DNA of 64,000 bases, taken from Volvox africanus (lineage: Eukaryota; Chlorophyta; Chlorophyceae; Chlamydomonadales; Volvocaceae). The translations under genes were made by a program, and so were the position numbers. The stretch covers positions 3,515,001-3,579,000 of the forward strand of contig BSDZ01000013.1 in the NCBI GenBank assembly GCA_030268105.1. Direction: 5' to 3'. Below are positions 1 to 10,398 of this stretch, in pieces; the first letter of the stretch is position 1; each line of letters starts with the position of its first letter. Below the pieces are notes generated by a model. The model did no database searches and was not told where the DNA came from. It was given only the letters and a program-made list of their open reading frames with translations.

Positions 1-1973
1 TACGAAGTCCAGCATTTTCCTTTTTTAGAGTCGATACCTATTCGTTGTATTTATCGCAGATACATCGCCCCTGTTACAAAGCAATCAAGCATAGCCTCAC
101 TGAATTGGAGGCAAAAGAAACTTTTCCAAAGCACCTTTCAACAACTATTTTTTGGCAGCGTGCCGGCAATTACGGCAAATGCATGCTGCCCACAGTCCTA
201 AAGTAAATCAACATATTGCATTAATATTTGAACAATCCAGGAGAATAGTCATGGGCTGTGAAGAGTTGAAGACGGCATGCAACCCCCGGCGACCGCATAT
301 TGTACTACAATTGTAACGACAGAATAACTCATGGACCCAACGGCAAAGCACACGATAACGAGGCACGTAACAAAAACCACTACAATATTTCTCAGTCTTT
401 TCGCAGACAACGCGCATCGTTGCGTCTGTATAGCTGTGGCAAGCTTACGGGCCACGATCAGCCCCACAGACATGACAGGCCATATACTGTTGAGGCGACG
501 TCATCATGCGTAATTAGGCGTGAAGCTACAGCTGCGCCTGTCTGTGTATGTTTACTGGCAATATATATTGCATTGAAGATACAGGCCTGATCCAGACATA
601 TTGTCACGCTATCTTCTCTCCTCACGAACTAGGTGCAGTAAGGGCCCTAGAAGGAACAGAGGGGAGGGGGAGGAATCTTCATTCTTCTTTCATTCACCCT
701 GATGCTGATATTGTTCTTTCATTTCCTCATGGACCCTTCCGCAGCCACCAAAGACGAAGGTTGGAATATTTGGACACAGGATGGGATGCTTTTTGACGAA
801 GAATCTGTTTCTTCTTAATTCCCTTCCTGCTTTCCTTGTTTTCACGTTTAAAATGCCATTTGCGCTGTCCTATTCTTTTCTTTCGTTTCCACGAACCTCT
901 AGGCTAGGCTCCTATGGGGCGTACAAGTATAAAAAGCTTGCAACTTGTCTCTGGAAAATCATGCGTATCTCCCGTGTCCATAGCAGCTCGAACTTCGTGA
1001 TATCAATGTGTCATCCACGCCACCAGTGCCATCAACCCAAGTCAATTTGGCCTCTATCTGTCCACGTCGGCCTCAGTGTGCACAGCAGGTCTATTGGATT
1101 TATCTTGCAACTAATGATTAGAAACCCAGCACGCAACCCCCAACGGCCGCCTTGAATGTGAAACCTCGGGCCTTGGTGTATATGAAGGATCTTAAAATTG
1201 CTGTGGGCAACCCACCCTGCAAGGAAGAGCACCGGGGGCCCTGATACGGTAGAATCGCAGGGCAGGGGAATTCATCCATCTATTCCACCAGGTGCTCCGC
1301 TTTATCGCTCAAGCCAAGAGGAACATGCAAACCTCAGGAGCCGCTAGCCTAGGTGCAAGGCTGCAACCAATCAATCACCACAAAGCACGAAGAGAAGGGA
1401 CAGAGAGGCACAAAGCATAACCCCACCCCACCCAACCCAACCCCAAGCGCCACCCTCTCTCTCAGGTTAGCTAACACTTGCATACATGGTAACGCGTTAG
1501 TTGCGTAGGTAGGATCGTCGTCTTTTTGATAGATTTTAAATATTCCTGTCGTCTTTTTGATAGATTTTAAATATTCCTGTCGTCTTTTTGATAGATTTTA
1601 AATATTCCTGAAGGGGCTTGATGCGCCCAGGTAGATGTTTATGGTGGCCTGGGACACACGGATGAGACGGGCAGGGATGGTGACACTGCCCAACTGCGAG
1701 CAGAAAGGGGAAGGGTGGGTTACGGGTTCGCCTTTATGCTGGTGTCAGATCGGAGTTGGAGTTGGAGTTGGGGTCGGGAGGGGGTTTAGGTCGAAGGTCT
1801 CGATGAGCTCCCGTAAGAAAAAAGGGTTTTGGTGTGAATGCATTGCCAAAAACCCATGAAAAGACTGAAAAGTAAGCAGGCAGGGATGATTGCGAGGGCA
1901 TTCTATAGCCATGCAGCGATAAGGGAGGAAGCGCAAACGACAAAAGGCTGGGTTCGTTTAATAGTTTCTTTCA
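1..1973. other. Gene-poor left flank
   Basis: I see no convincing gene here. Open frames are short, lack recognisable motifs and do not connect by splice sites. It contains a three-copy 31-bp tandem repeat (listed separately) and a GGAGTT-type simple run near 1752-1775. The right part is probably the 3' UTR and downstream region of the minus-strand sulfiredoxin gene. Confidence 0.5.
1518..1610. repeat. 31-bp tandem repeat, 3 copies
   Basis: Three back-to-back identical copies of an AT-rich 31-base unit that begins TCGTCTTTTTGATAG and ends ATATTCCTG, at 1518-1548, 1549-1579 and 1580-1610. It lies in non-coding DNA downstream of the sulfiredoxin gene. It is a minisatellite; no function is implied. 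Confidence 0.95.
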
Positions 1974-3272
1974 TCAATTGCGTAATGGTGCTAATGAAAA
2001 ACGGGACACATACGGAATAAAATTAACCCAAATGACCTTCCTGAGTGCATGACGCAGCCCGGTGAGGTGATGGTCCCTAATAATACAGGGTATTTGATAG
2101 GTTATGTGGTTCATATTCGTAGCGACTTGGCCCTGGTACCAAATGAAAAAATCTGCAACAGACGGGAGAGATGAAAAGTGCCGTAAATGAATGAATGCGT
2201 ACCCTCTTCCAATAGGGTACTCATTCTCACCTCTGAATGAGCTGCCCAGCGGTGGCAGCCTCCAAAGGCGAAATAGTAGGAGCCCTCCGGTCTTTCCACC
2301 CAAATGACCTCGATTGGGGTAAGCGACACGCCCTCCTGCAAGCGAGCCATACGCGGGCAATAGCTCTGAACTATCCATTCAAGAGGTTATGCATAACTGT
2401 AGTTGTAGTTCTAATGTTAGGCTTTCCCTATGCCGAAGGTCAGTCAGTATACAGCCGACGGGTCTTGTCCTCGCTCACTATGCAGGTATGCACGGTCTGG
2501 AGATGCACCGATTGCTGGCCCATTTCGTGTGAGCGCGCTGCCCGTCAGTTCTGTAATTGTTATTACAAACCTGTTGCTCGACCTACCGGATGTTGGTTGC
2601 GGGAGCGGATATTAGTAAGCTAAGGCCCTTACTTTGAGGTCAAGCTGGCAACCATATAAGGTTATCAGAAAGTTTTTTTTACTTATCACTATTATGGCAC
2701 ATACATTCATAAAAACGATTACTCAAGCAATCGTTTTGTGTTCGGTCCCTTTTCCAACGAAAGTGTCCCTGTCTAGCCACGCCGCTACGTGGGGGGATCC
2801 TCTTACACAGACCTGAAGTTTTTGCTTAAAATCATTCACTTTTGCCCTGTCCACGGTAGATATCAGCGGGCGCCGTATGACGTTCATGGGAATATTGTGG
2901 ACTTCAGCTTCATCTGAGAGGAAGATACTTGATGGCAGACCGTCTCTGTCACATGACGGTTTGCAAGTTGGTGCGTCACACATCCCAGAGACGGAAAACT
3001 TGAAAGCTGACCAGGTATGACGTTTTTGGAAAAAAATGTACGGTAGTACGCAGAGGGTTTTTGACAAGACAGGAGCATTTTAAAGGCAGACCAGGAGCAT
3101 TTTCTCTGCTTTCTTCCTCAATCCCAATTTGGTATAACCGATGCCCATGTACACCGATGGATGGATTGCGCTTTCCGGGCCACCGGTGCGTGGCTGTACG
3201 ACAGCCTCTGGATGTCGTACACACGAAGATGCAGGCTGATGAGGCGAGGGGTCTTGTTCGGGGGACATTCAC
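1974..3272 (-). CDS. SRX1: Sulfiredoxin (Srx), four exons, probably plastid-targeted
   Basis: Sulfiredoxin uses ATP to reduce cysteine sulfinic acid on over-oxidised 2-Cys peroxiredoxins. Exons on the minus strand are 3272-3155, 2913-2813, 2335-2231 and 2132-1974. All three introns are GT-AG and phases agree, giving 160 residues. Exon 2 carries the N-terminal Srx motif (VHNIPMNVIRRPL then DRAKV), exon 3 the TPIEVIWV strand and the catalytic FGGCHRWAAH loop, whose Cys is the nucleophile. Exon 4 supplies a plausible last helix (IPCIIRDHHLTGLRHAL). The first about 39 residues are Ser/Thr/Arg-rich without family similarity, which suggests a transit peptide. The start and the final about 19 residues, which extend past the usual C-terminus, are the least certain parts. 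Confidence 0.85.
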
Positions 3273-4023
3273 GAATGCTCGTGTGGTGCTTTCGGTGCAG
3301 GGAGGGGGGATGAGGTGAGGGCAGGACGCGGGGTGGAGGGGCGGGGTGGTGAGGGAGGAGAGGGACGAGGAAAGTGGTGGTGGTGGTCAGTGTGCTTATA
3401 TACCGAGCATCAGCAGTGCAACCGTTATTGCCATCCCAACCGACACCACCCCCGCTGGAATTTCGTCCGCTGTTGCTTTGGGCTTCCTTTCACCAACCCA
3501 GAGGGGGGAACAACTGAGCAACCGAAACGGGAGCCCAAATTCAGTGGGGTGGGGACCCCAGAGGGCCCGCACCGGGCCACATTGAGGCTTACTTCTAGGG
3601 GAAATGCGGAGTCTGACCGGTTGTGCCCACCATCATCCCTTCTGACCTCTTAGAGTGTTCGCCATACACAGCCCCCCGAAATCAAGACCCCAAATCTTTG
3701 AATCTCGAGGGCTCTCCCGTACGCTCTCCGGCTCATCCCGAGGGCTCTCCCTGTTGTCCCACCCTCCGAAACCACCGTGCGGCAGGGCCTCCGGGGCTTC
3801 TGGGCTGGTACTGATCCTAGAGCGATCCGAGCGGGACTGGGTGCCGGAATGCACTTCGTATTGTTGGAGCAGGTGGGCCCTATTTAAAGGAGCATGTGAT
3901 ATTTCCCGTTCCTATTACGTTTATGTGGGAGGTTGTATGCGGGTAGGGGGTTTCCATTACGGCTCCACCTGGCTAACCGGTGGTTAAGGAGTAAGGGAAT
4001 CATGCTCATGATTCTCATTACGT

Positions 4024-5675
4024 GATGCTGGGTGGAGGAGGTGGCTGGCGGGGATGACATCTACCACGTGCTGAAGGTGAGGGTTGCATGTGTGTATGTG
4101 TGTTGGGGGTGAGGAGGCGCAAGTTGTGAGCTCGACTTGAATCCACACCGTTTCACCTGCCCAGCCTCTGCCCGGTAGGATAAGTCCATACCACGTGCAG
4201 CCCTTTGTTCTTTCGTCGTTCCCCTTCTGCCTTTAGTTTCATTCATTTTATTAGCAACAGAGTACATATATATTACCGATGAATTACTTGCTCTCATTAC
4301 ACCCATTCTACATGCGCTCGTGTTCCCAGCCTCCTCAGCCTCGCCACGCCCCACTGCGCATTTCTTTTTCTTCGCTCTTACAGTTCCCGTTTCAATGACC
4401 CAAACGCCACTCGCCCCCTCCCTTTCCCCTCTCCCAGGGCATCCCCGGCCACCGTCTCCAGGAGAACCGCGCCGTGGCAGGTGTTTTGGTGCCATTGCTG
4501 CGCGCTTTGGCCTGCCTGCACGAGCAGGGCATCTGCCACCGGGATGTAAAACTTGAAAATATATTGGTAAACTTACTTGGGGCGTAAGAAGGGGAATGCA
4601 ACTTCAGCCAACAGCTATTCCGAACTGAATTTGTCAGCTGCAGGTTTGGCACTTAGGTAGACTGCACCACCTAGCTTTCGTCTTCGTGTGTTCATCTTAC
4701 ACCCATAACTGCCGACCCACCCAGACACTCATCCCTTAGACGCTTTCCTCCGCACCTCCGCACCCTATTGCTCCCTGCCTCCCATTCCACTCCCCCTTTG
4801 AGGCTTTCTGATCGGCCGCATACGAGGATGCTTCTGGCGGACTTTGGCATCGCCCTCTCACTGCGCCACGAAAGGGCGGTGACCCAGGCGGTTGAGTGTG
4901 GGTCAATGGTAGCTGGGGCCCCCGAGCGGCCCATGGTAGTTGCAGCAGTCTTGTGGTGATGTGGTTGGTCCGGGTCGGATAATTAGCTGCGCGGGGCCGG
5001 GGGGAGCAGGGCACTGGCAAGGGGATGGAAGGAGGAGCGCGGCCGAACAGCACTGGCTTCAGATGGGCCCCGGTGGTGCCGGGATGACCCCCTGAGGGCG
5101 GTCTCGCGGGTATGCACTGCAATAGAAACAACATGAACAAGAGTACCACTTCGCTCTGGGAGGGGACGAGATGTCCAATTCCGAACATCCGATAAGCGAT
5201 AAAATGCTGATGCAGAGGGACACAGGTGGATGAGAGGATATGCAGGGTTCGGTGCATTGAGACTTCCAAGTTCCTTGAACAGTGACCCTCCAAACCGTAG
5301 AACCCAACACCCTTCGGACTTCATCCCGCTCGGTTGGACTTTCCTCCTTCCACTCCATCACCCGTCAGGGTCTCCCTGTCTGGTGAAACCCAAACTCTGT
5401 CCATGATGCCGTGTGATGAACCAATTTATCATAGCCTTATTTCTTCGCCCTCACATCGTGACAACCCTCTCCCGTCGCGGACTTGGGCGCTTTATTCGAT
5501 TGATTCCATCGCTGAATCTTCACTATCTGATGTTCTTCCCCTCCTCCCCCATGCCTTCGGCCAATGGCGATAGCTCTCCCACGGCGCACGTGACTTCGTC
5601 CTATCGTGCCTCAAGAAGGACTCTGCAGATTGCCCAACGGTGGTGCAGCTGCTGCAGCACACCTGCGTGCGGTAA
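4024..5675 (+). pseudogene. Degenerate Ser/Thr protein kinase (Aurora-like type), probable pseudogene
   Basis: Ordered kinase landmarks appear on the plus strand. The hinge (CWVEEVAGGDDIYHVLK) ends at a GT donor near 4078. An exon at 4438-4566 encodes helix E and the catalytic loop, ALACLHEQGICHRDVKLENI, with the HRD Asp, Lys and Asn present. A DFG segment (MLLADFGIALSLRHERAVT) lies near 4828-4885. The subdomain XI helix (ARDFVLSCLKKDSADC-PTVVQLLQH) runs about 5586-5660 and a stop follows at 5673. The style matches the large volvocine Aurora-like kinase family. Decay is visible: available acceptors before the DFG exon are out of phase with the preceding exon, the APE region reads GSMVAGAPERP, the invariant Arg of DPADRPT is Cys, and no Gly-rich loop or subdomain IX was found. 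It could also be a heavily diverged living gene. Confidence 0.6.
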
Positions 5676-7367
5676 CACATAAGGCCATTTCGTTGAAGCC
5701 ATTTCGTGATCCTCGGGTTCGCGGCGCAGGTATGACCGTGTGAGGTGAAACGGCTGTAAAGCGCTGCAGCACAAATACGAGAGCCTGAGAATTGAAATCC
5801 GGACCAAGACCAAGATCCGACGCATATGGATTGGAGCTTGATAACTAAACTGTTTTGTTGCAATCTAGGAAGGAGATGTTACTGTAATACAAGTGCGCAT
5901 GAAGCTGAAAGGCTGGTTCTACGCTGGGCAGTGTTGACTCGCGATGATCGGGTGCAGAGTTGCGGTTAGGGAGTTGCTGTAAGGAGGGTTAGGGCGATAT
6001 GTCGAAGCTGTCTTATTCAAGGTTGTATAAAATGCTGGTAATCGCCGCAACCACCGCAAGTTGGAGGAAGGTACATGGGGGGGTGGGTCCCGCTCGAGTC
6101 CGTTCGATGTTTTAAACAATCAACATACGACGCCGATAAATGCTCCACCGAAGGATATTACTTGACATGTGTACAACTTGTGCTATATATGACCTCTTTG
6201 ATGGACTCAAAAAACCTGCTTCACCGGGGTGCGGATCGCCTAACAGCTGTGAAGTGCAACCTCCCCTAGGCAATCCAAGCGCTGTGCACACTCGTACATG
6301 CACTCTCAAGCACACCCGCACAAATATAAGACATACCTCGATCCTTTGAGCCCAAGGAGCCACCGCCACTGCCGCCTCCGTAGCATCAGCCGCAAACCCG
6401 ACCCCTCTTCCGCCGCTTCTTGCCTCTTGGTCAGCTGTGTAGCTGGTGCTTTTGTGTCCGCCTTCCCCATCGTCACTGCTACCGCTAATCACGTTATTTC
6501 GTCTACGCCCATATTTAGTACTGAGGGTATGCTACTCTTCGGTGTTTGTTATCATTCTAGTCGTGACGATCTGGTGGACATCGAATGCACAAGCCAAAGA
6601 ATGCACAAGCCAATGTCAACCTCCATCGCCGGCCAGTGGGAAAATTGACTTTAGTCCAAGGCTTAGGAGCACCCACCAGAGTAAGACGCCATATATGATA
6701 CCAACTTACGTTAGTGGTCCATACGTATGCATCCGTTACGCAACGTGATTCTAAACGTCAGGAAAGATTGAAGCTGTAAGCTTATCCCCAGTATCCCAAG
6801 CCAAGATTAAGTATCCCAAGCCAAGATTAAGTTTTCAGCTTATCATATCCTGGTTGCAGCTATTCTGCTTCCCGGGTTCCAGTACAGACATCGGCAAATG
6901 CTCGGATCGCCGAAACAGAAGTTCAGTAACCGACCCCAGCCGCTTGCAGGAACAGGACAGTATTAGGCCCGACTGTCCGAAATAGGCCCGAAATATGGCC
7001 GAAGGACACCCCAAAAACCTTCGCCGGTGACAGAAGTTGAACCCCATCCCGAAACCATAAACATGCGATTGCCGATGTCTGGTACGGATCAAAATAAAAC
7101 CACACAGACATACATTTTACGCCACATGGCCATGGTAATATCAAGCCCGTATCAAATGCGCCTGAAGGAATTTCTTTTGTCTTGGCTATTTTGTGAATTG
7201 CAGAATTGCAGTACACTACCGTGCATCGGTGTCCCTTTTTTCAGCCCCGTTGCGCATACGTCAAGCCCAAGCACTCTGTAATATCAAGATATGCATAGAC
7301 TTGTCATAGGTTGAGAGCAACACTTGTGAAGTGGTCAACATTTTTGGGTCATAGCAACAGAACCAAA
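5676..7367. other. Intergenic region upstream of TRAP-alpha
   Basis: No supported gene. It contains a perfect 20-bp direct duplication at 6791-6810 and 6811-6830 and a 16-base direct duplication (AATGCACAAGCCAAAG) near 6585-6615. The promoter of the TRAP-alpha gene should lie at its right end, but I can recognise no specific element. Confidence 0.5.
6791..6830. repeat. 20-bp tandem duplication
   Basis: The 20-mer starting GTATCCCAAGCC is present twice in direct, adjacent, identical copies in non-coding DNA. Confidence 0.95.
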
Positions 7368-8762
7368 ATGGCCATTGCCACTCTAAGCCGGGCGTCTATT
7401 GTATTAGGACTTGTAGCATGCTTTGCAATCTTTGCTGGTGAGCTTGACGCATTATTGAAACTGTTTTCATGTATCGACACGATCCTGACCGGCGATCTGT
7501 TCACTTGCAGCCGCCCAAGACACCCCGCGGATGCATCCATTAACAAATCTGCCACCGGGTGGTGAAATCTCGACGGGATATTTCTTCCCTGACTATCCGA
7601 CGCGGCAGTTCATCGCAGGCGAGCCGGTGCGTCGGCTGCTGAACGCTGAAGAAAGGCGTCGTGCAAGATTTTCCTCCTCATTTTTAATATCTTTTGGATA
7701 GGTAAAAATTGTTCTTGGCATTCGGAATGAGGCGTCGGAGGACTACAACATCAGCATGATCATGGGCAGTCTGAACAGTGCTCAAGAATTCCGCGCGTAT
7801 TACTGGAATTTTACTCAGCAGGTACGGCTGGTTAAGATGGTGGGCAAGAGGGTATGGGCCTTTAAGAGTAATTGTCGAGCTAGCGCAGCTGGAGGCAGGG
7901 GGTTTACGCTACCCCAATTATGAATTATGAATGAAATTGCTTTCACATCCCTGCTCACCGGCATCAGCATCCCCATTTTCGTGCATTCGATGGTATAAAC
8001 TTCTTCAATGCAGGTTTATTTCCAAGTTGTGGAGCCCAGCAAGGAGCTTTCTGTGGAATACTCGTTCCTACCTCCAAAAGACCTGCCCCCAAACGACTAC
8101 CAGGTCGCTCTTACAGTGTTTTATGAGGCTACCGATGGCTTCAAGAGCACGACATTCTTCAATCAGACCATCACTGTTCTTGAGAAGGGACAGCTGATTG
8201 ACTGGAAACTGCTGTTCCTGTACGTAATCTTCGTCTCCTTGGTGTTTGCTGGCGGTGAGCTGATCCATAGTGACGCCACACTGTCATTCCTAACAGTGCC
8301 GGATGCATATGCACACACATGGGGTTCGTCGAAAGATTGTGATCGTGAGCCTATGCGTCCATATCCCAAATGGTCAAGATTATTGGTTATGCAACATGTT
8401 GGCTGGAAGGGATGATGGTGTATTTGGGCGAGTGGTCTTTGGGCTCGGTAATGATTATGCCTGAGCTGATGCGTGGTCGCTTGCTAGTGTTTGGATTACA
8501 ATGTCTAACTACATCATACTCACGTTAACCTAAGCTTTTGTGCTCACTCTTACCCGCTTCGAACTCGCATACAGCTTACTTTGCTTGGAGCTCGGTAAAG
8601 GAGTCAACTATTTACAAGAATGTTGTGGGGAAGAAGACCCGCAAAGTGGAAGCCGTCCGCCCAGACGGGGATGACGAATGGGTGAAGGGTACTCCCTATG
8701 ACAATTTTCGCAAGAAGAAGGCTGCGGCAGCGAGCAAGGGTTCCCCTAAGAAGGTGCAATGA
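7368..8762 (+). CDS. SSR1: Translocon-associated protein subunit alpha (TRAP-alpha/SSR1)
   Basis: TRAP-alpha is an ER membrane glycoprotein that sits beside the Sec61 channel and aids insertion of nascent chains. Exons are 7368-7437, 7511-7626, 7702-7821, 8014-8254 and 8575-8762. All introns are GT-AG, phases agree, and the product is 244 residues. The N-terminus is a signal peptide (hydrophobic core about residues 7-23). The lumenal beta domain carries family motifs such as GYFFPDYPTRQFIAGEP, KIVLGIRNEA, YWNFTQQV and EYSFLPPKDLPPNDYQVAL, with N-glycosylation sequons NFT and NQT. One transmembrane helix follows (LLFLYVIFVSLVFAGAYFAW), then a short basic cytosolic tail ending SPKKVQ. Length and topology are normal for the family. 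A TGTAA motif at 9241 could be the polyadenylation signal. Confidence 0.93.
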
Positions 8763-10398
8763 TTTCACGCGAAACTGGGTTTTAACAAGTAGGTATTTAG
8801 GATATACTGCAGAGCGAGTCCAAATGTGTGAGCTCAGGCGGGCGGGCGGTTATCTGGCCAGGTATCAACAGCGACACATTAATTAGCTTGCAATAGTCTC
8901 GGACACGGGAATCACACTCATTGAATGCGGGAGGCTGTACTGCAATGTGCAGGCAGGTGCAACAGCAGGAAGGGGTAAAGCCGAGTATAGAGTTATTGGG
9001 GGTTGTCAGGGCACCTTCCAATCATCAGAGCATCGGGGACGTCTTGCCCCTAGTGTTATAACATGACACATTACCAGCGCGCCGAAAGACCGCGCTCGTG
9101 TTATATAGAGGAATGCTCTATTGGTTTGTGGATGGAATCTTGTGACCGCTGCTGTTTTGTGACTCGACAACTTCGCGACTATTGACCGTCGTTGGACACA
9201 TGAAAGTGCTGGTAAGATCTTGTCATGGTCTGTTCCGCAATGTAACCATGTGGCAAAATCCGAGCCGAAATTTGCTGGACAATACAGCGCGGATATGTCG
9301 TGATGCCACTGAGCCATTTCTGATGTGGTAGTGAGATTCATCGAGAAGGTCAGACAGGCTTTCCCGTCAAGAGTGAGTCCCGGTCATCAGTGAATCGGGT
9401 GCCACGCATGCCATTGCCTAGACATCGGGATGCGTTTCGTAAACAGTTAGCCATCAATTGCGTGGCTTCCAGACGTTTCAGTGCGTGGCAGGCCAACGAA
9501 TGACTTTGCTAGCACGTCTACGGGATTTGTTGGTGATAAAAGGTCATACTCTCGTACCCTAATGAATTAGGTAGCCCTGTGGTAGCATGGAACCATTTTT
9601 TGCGCCGGGCACCGCTTGGCTAAGCTCTTGTGCGGCATGTGCTGTGTATGGTATTGTTTTGGTCCGCGCGCTTTGCCGAAGCCGCAAACCCAGAGTAAAA
9701 ACAATTATTCATTTCACCACGGGGGATGTCCGTCGGGGTCAGAGCAGGCTCTCGCCTGGTGGGGAACTTCATAACCCTAATCGAGGCTTTTAAATCTCAT
9801 CATACGTATTGGATATGCTATTTGATCCTTAGCTTTGTGACAGAGAGAGCATGCATGTACAGACTGGATTGAACGTTCTCGGTAAAACCATTTCGACACC
9901 TAAGCTCTATGAACTACGAGCAATATAAAATTTTGCAGTGATGTATCTAATAAGAATGTTTTGAATTGAAAACAATAATTAATCACCAAGCATTTCCATT
10001 GCTAAGATAGAAATCATTTGCATGTGCCTTCGAACTCGCATACCTTTGCGTTACTAATCCTACACCATACAGCAAAGTAGCCGAGTGCCTAACGGACGGC
10101 TTTCTTCTACAGGCAAGAAGATTTCAAATGGTTAGTAAATCTCCGCGAGTAAGAAGGAATGCACATAAAGTTGCTGGGATTCAGAAGGAACAACTATGGA
10201 CATGATTGGTCTGAATAATGCGAAATATCTGGGCAGGTGGAGTAGCATCCACAAAGAAGAATGTTGTACAGCAACTCCTTTACGGCCACACATCTAACAA
10301 CTGCCAAGTACAAAGCAGAGTTGGTCTTCGTGATAATAGATTTTTTGTTTCTACACCGTATTATTGGTTGGAACACACTAATAAGTACAGCTTGACAA
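8763..10398. other. 3' UTR of TRAP-alpha and intergenic region
   Basis: No further gene is supported. The first roughly 480 bases are likely TRAP-alpha 3' UTR up to the TGTAA at 9241. The remainder should contain the promoter of the LHC-like gene; no specific element can be named. Confidence 0.45.

Noticed and set aside
4768..4959. DFG-containing frame as a complete small gene
   Set aside because: Begins in intron-like sequence and ends before any C-lobe; better explained as one exon of the decayed kinase.
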